Program-made: the position numbers and the translations under genes
Notes under the pieces: generated by a model
The model's database searches: none
Told to the model about the DNA's origin: nothing
What the model saw: only the letters and a program-made list of their open reading frames with translations
NCBI GenBank assembly: GCA_046728115.1
Contig: JBKPDW010000162.1
Span: 1 to 8,250, forward strand
Length of the DNA: 8,250 nucleotides
From: CAVSWN01 sp046728115
GTDB taxonomy: Bacteria; Acidobacteriota; Vicinamibacteria; Vicinamibacterales; CAVVIG01
Reading direction: 5' to 3'
Shown: positions 1-6,098 of the stretch, piece by piece
Position numbering within the stretch: the first letter of the stretch is position 1
Layout: the number at the start of each line of letters is the position of its first letter

Positions 1-368
1 CGCCGTGGATGCGCGGAGCCCCCCAGAGCGGGTACGCCTGTGACATCGTCTGAATCAGGGCGCGAACGTCCTTAGGGACGCTCGGGCGACCGAGACGGCG
101 ACGGCTCTTCCACGCCCAAAAGAGTCGAAACGCGCGGCGGTGCCACGCGATGACCGTTTCGGGCTTGACGATCACGACGGCCGATCGCCACTGGGTCCAG
201 ACGGTGGACAGCCACACCCACAACAGCCGATCGGCTTGGGTCAGGCGGATGCGCCTACGGCGTGATCGTTGGAGAACCTGCAGCTGGTGTCGCAGGGCGA
301 GAATCTCGAGGTGCAGCGCCGCTTGAGGCACGCAAAATAATAGGCGTCAAGATGAGCAGTTCCTTGAT
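1..368 (-). pseudogene. Transposase N-terminal part (integrase-core family), 5' end frameshifted, continues past window edge
   Basis: Reading the minus strand from a GTG at 331 down to base 1 gives about 109 open residues with the pattern of integrase-core (DDE) insertion-sequence transposases. In order it shows LHLEILALRHQLQVLQR, then TQADRLLWVWL, VIVKPETVIAWHRRAFRLFW, a GRPSVP linker and YPLWGAPRIHG. This is the N-terminal helix-turn-helix part; the catalytic core would lie left of the window. The frame is closed by a TGA at 349-347, and no ATG precedes the conserved block. A different frame at about 368-320 encodes IKELLILTPIILRAS, which looks like the missing hydrophobic N-terminus. That suggests a small deletion or frameshift near 320-330 and loss of the start codon. 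The element is therefore probably inactive. The exact IS family cannot be named without the catalytic part. Confidence 0.8.
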
Positions 369-426
369 TCGCTTTTGTGACTGTTTTCACTTATGCGTGT
401 TGAACTCCATGATCGGCCGAAGTAAT

Positions 427-765
427 TCACCTGCGCTCGGTGCTTGCCAAACCGAGGAAGACGATGATCGCGTGACTGAGCTTGGTCATTTCGTCGTCAG
501 CCAGAAGGCCGATGCGGCGGCCCACTTTGCTTCGAGGGATTGTGGTGATCTTATCGGCGATGAGCCGGGAAGGTTGTTGGAGACCGTTCTCGTCGCTGGG
601 CTCGACCAGTAGCCGAAACAAACCAGCATTGGTCGGATTCGTCGTCAGTGGGCAGACTGTGACGGAAAATGTCGCAGCGAAGCCATCCTCTTGAACGATG
701 ACGGCAGGTCGAGGTTTTCCAGCGTAATCATTGGCCGAAACCGTCCAGATTTCTCCGCGCTTCAC
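427..765 (-). CDS. mazF: PemK/MazF-family type II toxin (endoribonuclease)
   Basis: This 112-residue protein has the usual length and layout of MazF/PemK toxins, which cleave single-stranded mRNA at short motifs and stop growth when unneutralised. Visible family marks are the N-terminal RGEIWTV (residues 3-9), KPRPAVIV (17-24) with the conserved Arg19, CPLTT (38-42) with a Thr in the active-site position, LLVEPSDENGL (52-62), and SRLIADKITTIPR (66-78) followed by GLL (86-88). The start codon is GTG at 765. It sits 3 bases after the antitoxin stop codon and has no strong Shine-Dalgarno of its own, so its translation is probably coupled to the antitoxin. All key regions look intact, so the toxin is probably functional. 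The family call is firm; the RNA target sequence and the exact subfamily cannot be read from sequence. Confidence 0.93.
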   Translation of the reverse strand: MKRGEIWTVSANDYAGKPRPAVIVQEDGFAATFSVTVCPLTTNPTNAGLFRLLVEPSDENGLQQPSRLIADKITTIPRSKVGRRIGLLADDEMTKLSHAIIVFLGLASTERR

Positions 766-768
766 TGG

Positions 769-984
769 TCAGTCCAGGTTGTCGGGCCATTCCGAGATAG
801 TATCGACAAACGCCTGGTCTTCCTTTTCCTGCCGACTGCGCGCAACCGCGAGCGACTGCCGGCGCGCTTCGCGCTGGAATTCCGGTGAGCGCGTGTCCGG
901 GATCCAGATCTGGACTGGCCGCAGGCCCGCCTTCCGCAGTCGTGCGCGGTGCGCGCGCACTTTCTCGGCGGACGATTTCGACAT
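769..984 (-). CDS. MazE-family antitoxin (DUF3018-like), partner of the adjacent MazF toxin
   Basis: This 71-residue protein is rich in charged residues and resembles the short DUF3018-type antitoxins found before PemK/MazF toxins. Recognisable segments are EKVRAHRARLRKAGLRPVQIW (from residue 7), IPDTRSPEF (28-36), EARRQSLAVA (39-48) and the acidic tail EDQAFVDTISEW (55-66). By analogy with the family, the N-terminal part should bind operator DNA and the tail should wrap the toxin. The gene ends 3 bases before the toxin start, so the two form an operon. The start is uncertain: ATG 984 begins the conserved part but lacks a visible ribosome binding site. An in-frame ATG at 1038 would add 18 basic, low-complexity residues (MLVRPKKSRSRS...). 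I prefer 984 because the 1038 start would abut the palindrome at 1040-1051, which I read as an operator. Confidence 0.87.
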   Translation of the reverse strand: MSKSSAEKVRAHRARLRKAGLRPVQIWIPDTRSPEFQREARRQSLAVARSRQEKEDQAFVDTISEWPDNLD

Positions 985-1039
985 CTTTGCGGTCGTCGAC
1001 TTCGACCGACTGCGCGACTTCTTAGGTCTCACCAGCATA

Positions 1040-1051
1040 GTTACATGTAAC
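1040..1051. promoter_or_regulatory. Perfect 12-bp palindrome, candidate operator of the toxin-antitoxin operon
   Basis: The sequence GTTACATGTAAC is fully self-complementary and lies 55 bases upstream of the preferred antitoxin start, in an otherwise GC-rich stretch. Toxin-antitoxin operons are usually repressed by the antitoxin or the complex binding a palindrome that overlaps the promoter. An AT-rich -10 could lie within or next to this site on the minus strand (TTACAT or TAACTATG), but I see no matching -35 at normal spacing. The palindrome is seen directly; its role as operator is inference. Confidence 0.45.
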
Positions 1052-1137
1052 CCACCACAGGCCGGGACGCGGAGACAAGGGCCGTGTCGACCTCGCGGAT
1101 GTGCGGTTCGTCGAGAATCAGTTCGGCTGTGGTCGGC

Positions 1138-1504
1138 GTCACGCGCCCAACTCGCCGTGGAGAACCTCTTTCTCAAAAAGCAGTTGGCGTTGTACCTGGA
1201 ACGGCAGGTGAAGCCCCGCCGCGCCGACGATGCGACGCGCATTACGCTTGTCGCGTTGTCGCGCTTCGTCGAATGGCGTCGTCTGCTGACGATCGTGAAG
1301 CCGGATACGCTCATTCATTGCCATCGAAAGGGATTCAGGTTGTTCTGGCGGTGGAAATCAAGGGTGTCGGGCCGTCCACCGATTCCAGCCGACCTGCGAC
1401 AGCTGATCGCGACCATGGCAGGCGCGAATCGGACATGGGGTGAGGAACAGATCGCCGCCGAGCCCATGGTGTAGCTCGCCATTCGAGTCTCTCCGCGGAC
1501 GGTG
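1138..1504 (+). pseudogene. Transposase fragment (integrase-core family) with in-frame stop, truncated at both ends
   Basis: The frame starting near 1138 encodes SRAQLAVENLFLKKQLALYL, then VKPRRADDATRITLVALSRF, a TIVKPDTLIHCHRKGFRLFW block, a GRPPIPADLRQLIATMAGAN segment and TWGEEQIAAE. This is the N-terminal third of an integrase-core transposase, related at protein level to the fragment at the left window edge but clearly a different element. A TAG at 1472-1474 interrupts it. Past the stop the same frame reads LAIRVSPRTV, as expected for this family after IAAEL-(x)-KLGI, so the TAG looks like a nonsense change of a Lys or similar codon and not the natural end. Similarity is lost after about 1504. 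There is no start codon in a sensible place, and the usual Trp of the RWHRKGF motif is Cys. This is decayed and inactive. Confidence 0.82.
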
Positions 1505-1726
1505 AGCGGACAGAGTTCTGGCGATGGTAAGGGTGCTCAGTAATGGGCATCCCTACTCCGACTCTGGATTTCGTGATCTCAGAAGGAGCGTAACAGTCGC
1601 GGCCCACTCTCTGCGGGCGCAATCCCAGTCGCCCTGCATATGATCTATCCTCTAACAATTGCCGCTGAGGCCGTCCTGTAAGGTATCCCCATTTTTCAGG
1701 TCGGGGAGAGGAATTGGAGGGACCAG
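1505..1726 (+). other. Non-coding leader between transposase remnant and receptor gene
   Basis: These 222 bases contain no credible gene; the longest ATG frame noted here is a 16-codon reading at 1543. A TATGAT hexamer at 1639-1644 could be a -10 box for the receptor gene about 83 bases downstream, but no TTGACA-like -35 lies 16-18 bases before it. I found no riboswitch or strong hairpin. The stretch should hold the receptor promoter, since the preceding material is broken transposase. Confidence 0.5.
1716..1720 (+). promoter_or_regulatory. Shine-Dalgarno of the TonB-dependent receptor gene
   Basis: GGAGG lies 6 bases before the ATG at 1727. This is strong for the window and fixes that start, which also opens directly onto a signal peptide. 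Confidence 0.8.
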
Positions 1727-4700
1727 ATGAGCAGACTCGCGAGATTCGGCGTGGCCGCCGCACTGGTGTTTCTGGTGCTTGGCCATGACGTCGCAATGGC
1801 ACAGACGAGTGCCATCGCCGGCGTGGTGAAGGACGCGAGCGGCGCCGTCGTTCCGGGCGTCACGGTCGAAGCCACCAGCCCGGCTCTCATCGAGAAGACG
1901 CGGAGCGCCGTCACTGACAGTCAGGGCGTGTACAAGATCATCGACCTGCGTCCTGGCGCCTACACTGTCACATTCACGTTGACCGGCTTCAACGTGTTCA
2001 AGCGGGACGGAATCGTGTTGACGGCGGATTTCACGGCCACCGTCAACGCGGACCTTCGCGTGGGAACCCTTGCCGAGACTGTGACCGTGACGGCCGAGAG
2101 TCCCCTCATCGACACACAGAGCGTCACGCAACGCAAGTCGCTGTCGAGCGACATCATCAATGCCTTGCCCACGGGCCGGAGCTTCCAGAATATCAGCGTG
2201 CTGGTCCCCGGCGTCGTGATTGCGCTCGCGAGTCAGGACGTCGGTGGAACTGGTGGCGAGCGTTACCAGACGCTCGCGGTTCATGGAAGCCGCGCCGACC
2301 AGATGCCACTGGTACTCAATGGCATGCCGTACAACAACATGAACAACACGGGCGGCGGCTATAACACAACGCTTGTCATCAACACCGGAACCGTCCAAGA
2401 AATGACGGTGACGACGAGCGGGTTGTCGGCGGAGAGCCGGTCGAGCGGCGTCTTGACGAACACGATCCCGAAGGAAGGCGGCAACACGTTCCGTGGCAAC
2501 CTCTTCACCAACTTCGCGAACGATGGTTTCCAGGCAAACAATCTCACGCAGGATCTCATCAAGCAGGGGCTGACCCGAGTCAACAGCGTCAACAGGATTT
2601 GGGACTTCAACCCGACAATGGGCGGTCCCATCGTCAGGGACAAGCTGTGGTTCTATGGGGGGTTTCGATACTCCGGAGCGCGGAACTTCATCGCCGGCAT
2701 GTACCAGAACCTGCGGCCGACAGCGCCTCAATATTGCGCGAAACCCGAAGGGTGCCTCTTTGGCGACGCCCTCCACCCCACGACGCTTGTTCCGAACTCG
2801 CAAGATCTCTCGCGTCCAGCGGTGGGCGGCGACACATGGACGCGTGGCGAAACGCTGAACCTGACCTGGCAGGCTTCTCAGAAGAACAAGGTCACGATGT
2901 ACGGCCACTTCAACCAGCGGCTCGTGGACTGCAATCAGTGCAGCGCCACCACCTCGCCCGAAGCCGGCGTGTACTTCACGCATCGACCCGAATACATCTT
3001 GCAGGCGACCTGGTCGAATCCATACACGAACAAACTGCTCTTCGAGGGCGGGTTCACTTTCTATAACGAACGCTGGATTTTCGGGCCTGAGCCTTCGAAC
3101 ATCAACGGCTACGGGCCTGACGCGAACGTCTCGAAGTTCGATAGTGCGACCGGATTCTTGTACGGGGCCGCCAGCAACATCGGCCCGTTCGTGAAGGCTG
3201 GAAACCACCAATACAACGTGCGGTTTGCCGCCAACTACGTGACGGGCAGCCACGCGTTCAAGTTTGGCATGACCGACTTGTGGGGAACACGCCAGTACCA
3301 ATACGACGTGAACCAGGCGCAAGGCTGGACGTTCTCGAACGGAATCCCCTCCCAGATCGGCGAGTACGCGAGACCGCTGTACGACAAGGAACACGTGAAG
3401 GCGGCGCTCGGCCTGTACGCGCAGGACCGCTGGACGATTTCGCGGGTCACGCTCAACCTCGGCGTGCGTTTCGACTACCACAACGCGTATGTGCCGCCAC
3501 AAGACCTGCCGGCGATCACATTCGTCCCAGCGAGGCACTACGATCCCATCTACGACGTGCCGAACTGGAAAGACCTGTCGCCGCGGCTTGGCGCCACGTA
3601 CGACCTCTTCGGCGATGGCAGAACCGTTGTCCGAGGGAACTATGGCCGCTACGTCGCCAGCGAGTCGTCGAACATGGCGACGCTCAACAATCGTGTGAAT
3701 ACGTCGATCAACAGCGTCACGCGGTCGTGGAACGACAGCAACGGCAACTTCTTTCCGGACTGCGACCTCAAGAGCTTCGCGGCGCAGAATCTCTCGGCAG
3801 GCGGAGGCGACATTTGCGGGGCAGCCGGGCCTCTCGGTTCACTGAATGTTGCCGCGAAGTACGATGAAGCGATTACCTCCGGCTTCGGCGTCCGACCGTA
3901 CGATCAGGAGATCGCGCTGGGCGTGCAGCATGAAGTGCTGCCCCGCGTCGCAGTCGACTTTCAATTCTCGCGGCACTGGTTCGCCAACTTCGTCGCCAGT
4001 CAGAACCTCACGCAACCGCCGTCGGCGTACGACAGCTACTGCGTAACCGCGCCGACGACAGCGGTGAACGGATTTACTCTGCCGAACGCCGGCCAGCAAA
4101 TCTGCGGATTCAAGGATCTCAACCCGCTGTTTGTACCACTTGCCCCGTTCTACAACGTGACCAAGGCGAGCAATTTCGGCGATGTGACGGACCTTTACAC
4201 CGGCTACGACGTCAACGTGAATGCACGGCTGCCACGGGGCGGTGTCGTCTCAGGTGGCGTGAGCGTCGGCCATGTAGTGACCGATACCTGCGCGGTCGTG
4301 GGCCAGGCCGGCGTATCGTACGCTGCGGTCAGCGGCGTGCTGGCCTCTTCGTCAGGCACGGTCCCGAGTACCTTGCCGCCCGTCAACGCCTCGCAGGCGC
4401 CGAGCACGTTGTACTGCCACGTCCAGCCTCCTTTCCAGCCGGATTGGAAGGGGCTCGTGAACTACCCGCTGCCGTGGTGGGGGCTCACGACGAGCGCGAC
4501 GATTCAGAATCGGCCGGGCCCCCAGATCCTGGCGAACTACACGGTTTCGAGCGCCATGGTGCAGAACCTTGGCCGGAGTCTCAGCGCCGGAGCCTCGACC
4601 GCTCCGCTCATCTCTCCCGGCACCCTCTATGGCGACCGATTGACGCAACTGGACGTGCGCTTCGGTAAGATCTTCCGGGTCCAGCGCACGAGGATTCAGG

Positions 4701-4837
4701 GGGCGGTGGACATTTTCAACGTGCTGAACAGCAGTGCGATTCTGACACAGAACAACACGTTCGGTTCCGCCTGGCGCACGCCGACGTTGATTCTTCAGGG
4801 CCGACTCCTGAAGATCGGTGCGCAGATAGATTTCTGA
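1727..4837 (+). CDS. TonB-dependent outer-membrane receptor with N-terminal carboxypeptidase-regulatory-like domain (Oar-like)
   Basis: This 1036-residue protein has the layout of the large Oar-like receptors that are abundant in Acidobacteriota. Residues 1-25 are a Sec signal peptide (basic MSRLAR, hydrophobic AALVFLVLG, cleavage after VAMA). Residues 28-110 form a carboxypeptidase-regulatory-like beta-sandwich (AGVVKDASGAVVPGVTV, GVYKIIDLRPGAYTV, LTGF). ETVTVTA at 117-123 is a plausible TonB box. The plug spans about 125-255 (ALPTGRSFQN, VHGSRADQMPLVLNGMPYNN, IPKEGGNTFRGNLF). The remainder is a beta-barrel rich in alternating aromatic strands (YAQDRWTISRVTLNLGVRFDY, SPRLGATYDLFGDGRTVVRGNYGRY) and ends in a terminal Phe (IGAQIDF). 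Barrel loops hold closely spaced Cys pairs such as CAKPEGC and CNQC, likely disulfides. It should take up an unknown ligand using TonB energy; the ligand cannot be read from sequence. The next gene, 53 bases downstream, is a secreted hydrolase and may act on the imported substrate. Confidence 0.95.
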   Translation: MSRLARFGVAAALVFLVLGHDVAMAQTSAIAGVVKDASGAVVPGVTVEATSPALIEKTRSAVTDSQGVYKIIDLRPGAYTVTFTLTGFNVFKRDGIVLTADFTATVNADLRVGTLAETVTVTAESPLIDTQSVTQRKSLSSDIINALPTGRSFQNISVLVPGVVIALASQDVGGTGGERYQTLAVHGSRADQMPLVLNGMPYNNMNNTGGGYNTTLVINTGTVQEMTVTTSGLSAESRSSGVLTNTIPKEGGNTFRGNLFTNFANDGFQANNLTQDLIKQGLTRVNSVNRIWDFNPTMGGPIVRDKLWFYGGFRYSGARNFIAGMYQNLRPTAPQYCAKPEGCLFGDALHPTTLVPNSQDLSRPAVGGDTWTRGETLNLTWQASQKNKVTMYGHFNQRLVDCNQCSATTSPEAGVYFTHRPEYILQATWSNPYTNKLLFEGGFTFYNERWIFGPEPSNINGYGPDANVSKFDSATGFLYGAASNIGPFVKAGNHQYNVRFAANYVTGSHAFKFGMTDLWGTRQYQYDVNQAQGWTFSNGIPSQIGEYARPLYDKEHVKAALGLYAQDRWTISRVTLNLGVRFDYHNAYVPPQDLPAITFVPARHYDPIYDVPNWKDLSPRLGATYDLFGDGRTVVRGNYGRYVASESSNMATLNNRVNTSINSVTRSWNDSNGNFFPDCDLKSFAAQNLSAGGGDICGAAGPLGSLNVAAKYDEAITSGFGVRPYDQEIALGVQHEVLPRVAVDFQFSRHWFANFVASQNLTQPPSAYDSYCVTAPTTAVNGFTLPNAGQQICGFKDLNPLFVPLAPFYNVTKASNFGDVTDLYTGYDVNVNARLPRGGVVSGGVSVGHVVTDTCAVVGQAGVSYAAVSGVLASSSGTVPSTLPPVNASQAPSTLYCHVQPPFQPDWKGLVNYPLPWWGLTTSATIQNRPGPQILANYTVSSAMVQNLGRSLSAGASTAPLISPGTLYGDRLTQLDVRFGKIFRVQRTRIQGAVDIFNVLNSSAILTQNNTFGSAWRTPTLILQGRLLKIGAQIDF

Positions 4838-4880
4838 GCGTTCGGGGAGGCGAAGGCGAAGTTGATCTTCAGGTCTGTCC

Positions 4881-4887
4881 GGGGTGA
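4881..4887 (+). promoter_or_regulatory. Shine-Dalgarno of the phosphotriesterase-family gene
   Basis: GGGGTGA followed by TTC immediately precedes ATG 4891 and matches most of the GGAGGTGATC complement of the 16S rRNA tail. An in-frame TGA at 4885-4887 excludes any start further upstream. Confidence 0.6.
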
Positions 4888-4890
4888 TTC

Positions 4891-5997
4891 ATGGGTCGAT
4901 CAGAGAATGCAGGTCGGCTGACTCGTCGCGGCGCGCTCGGTCTCATCGGTGCGGGCGCCGGCCTAGGTCTGGTCTCGGGGTTCGACCGCGACACGGATCT
5001 GCTCGCTTCGATGTTCCAGGCGACCGGGTCGCGCACGAGCACGACAGCCTTTCCGAGGGGCGCCGTGATTCGGACGCTTCTCAAAGACGTGTCACCGGAG
5101 GACTTGGGGAACGGCCCAGTGTTGTTTCACGAGCATCTGTCGATGCACTACCCCCCGGGGATCAAGGAACATTTCACCGACGATGTGGCAATGATGGTCG
5201 ACGAGGCGCGCGCCGCCGGCAAAGAAGGCATCACCTGCATCGTCGACGGCGGTCATGCGGACATGGCGCGGAATCTCGAGGCGTTGAAGCGCATCACCAC
5301 CGAATCAGGGTTGCCTGTCGTGGCCAGTGGCGGCTACTACATGCAGCGCACGTATCCGCCGGAGATCGTGACCAAGTCGTCCGATGAGATCGCGGATCAG
5401 CTGGCCACGGAAGCACGCGCCCAGCGTCTCGGCGCGTTCGGAGAAATCGGCCAGCAGAGCGGCGTGTTGACCGATGACGAGAAGAGGGTCTTTCAGGCGG
5501 TCGCGAAAGCGCAGGTACGCACCGGGCTCCCGATTTTCACACACAATGCCTACACGGGCGTCCGGCCGACCGCCAATCCTGTACCCCGCGATACGGCACT
5601 CCGGCAGCTGGACGTGCTCGAAGGCGCCGGAGCCACACCCAATCATGTCGCGATCGGCCATGTCTGTTGCCTCGACGAGCCTAAAGCGGAAATCGCGCAA
5701 CAGTTGGCGAAGCGCGGTGTGTTCGTCGGGTTCGATCGCGTCACGATTCCGATCGTGCCGGACGCGGCCCGGGTCGTGATGATTATGGCGATGGTCGAAG
5801 CGGGCTACACGGACAACATCCTGATCTCGTCGGACTTCGCCGTCGAAAACTCGCTCAAGAAGAATGGCGGGGCTGGCCTCGCTCAAGCGACAACAATATT
5901 CGGACCGATGTTGCTCCGGGCCGGCATGTCCGAAGCGACGCTGCATCGCATCCTGGTTGACAACCCGCGGAGATTCCTCGCTTTCGTGCCGAAATGA
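4891..5997 (+). CDS. Tat-exported phosphotriesterase-family metal-dependent hydrolase
   Basis: This 368-residue amidohydrolase-superfamily protein of the phosphotriesterase group is predicted to hydrolyse a phosphoester, ester or lactone bond with a two-metal centre. A twin-arginine leader is visible (TRRGALGLIGAGAGLGL, residues 11-27), pointing to folded export to the periplasm. The metal ligands appear complete: His80 and His82 in the HEH motif, bridging Glu185 in GEIG, His218 in FTHN, His257 in IGH, and Asp315 in SSD. The C-terminus has the family's DNPRRFL. A Glu at the bridging position is the state known from phosphotriesterase homology proteins; classical phosphotriesterases and lactonases use a carboxylated Lys. 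This makes true paraoxonase activity less likely, and the native substrate is unknown. The length is normal once the leader is removed. The gene follows the TonB-dependent receptor by 53 bases on the same strand and is probably co-transcribed with it. Confidence 0.92.
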   Translation: MGRSENAGRLTRRGALGLIGAGAGLGLVSGFDRDTDLLASMFQATGSRTSTTAFPRGAVIRTLLKDVSPEDLGNGPVLFHEHLSMHYPPGIKEHFTDDVAMMVDEARAAGKEGITCIVDGGHADMARNLEALKRITTESGLPVVASGGYYMQRTYPPEIVTKSSDEIADQLATEARAQRLGAFGEIGQQSGVLTDDEKRVFQAVAKAQVRTGLPIFTHNAYTGVRPTANPVPRDTALRQLDVLEGAGATPNHVAIGHVCCLDEPKAEIAQQLAKRGVFVGFDRVTIPIVPDAARVVMIMAMVEAGYTDNILISSDFAVENSLKKNGGAGLAQATTIFGPMLLRAGMSEATLHRILVDNPRRFLAFVPK

Positions 5998-6098
5998 ACC
6001 GCGGAAGCAAGGAGTTGCCGAGGATGAGTTGAACGGATGTGTGGCAACACCCTTCTTCTCAGGGCGCTCCGGATGAACAACGTCCTTGGCTGAAACAA
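5998..6098. other. Convergent intergenic gap without a clear terminator
   Basis: These 101 bases separate two converging genes. The only pairing I see is GTTGCC at 6015-6020 with GGCAAC at 6043-6048, a 6-bp stem with a 22-base loop, followed by a pyrimidine-rich CCTTCTTCTC. The loop is long and there is no T run, so I do not call it a terminator. Confidence 0.35.

Noticed and set aside
376..389. Short inverted repeat GTGA-CTGTTT-TCAC downstream of the toxin gene
   Set aside because: The stem is only 4 bp with no T run on the minus strand, too weak to call a terminator.
985..1314. Long N-terminal extension of the antitoxin frame up to an ATG at 1314
   Set aside because: The frame is open by chance across the antisense of the transposase remnant. 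The extension is Arg/Ser-rich and would make the antitoxin far longer than its family.
1..1504. The toxin-antitoxin region as an intact composite transposon
   Set aside because: The two transposase fragments are different elements, both are broken, and no terminal inverted repeats or target duplications could be identified in the window.
1543..1593. 16-codon ATG frame in the leader before the receptor
   Set aside because: It has no ribosome binding site and no recognisable product; chance expectation explains it.
1652..3538. 628-codon open frame on the minus strand opposite the receptor gene
   Set aside because: It is Arg/Val/His-rich with no recognisable domain, and it mirrors the codon pattern of the receptor gene. 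Long antisense frames are common in high-GC coding DNA. The plus-strand frame has a signal peptide, full domain order and a Shine-Dalgarno.
5305..5946. 213-codon minus-strand frame opposite the hydrolase gene
   Set aside because: The opposite strand carries complete metal-ligand motifs; this frame is Arg/His-rich with no domain pattern.
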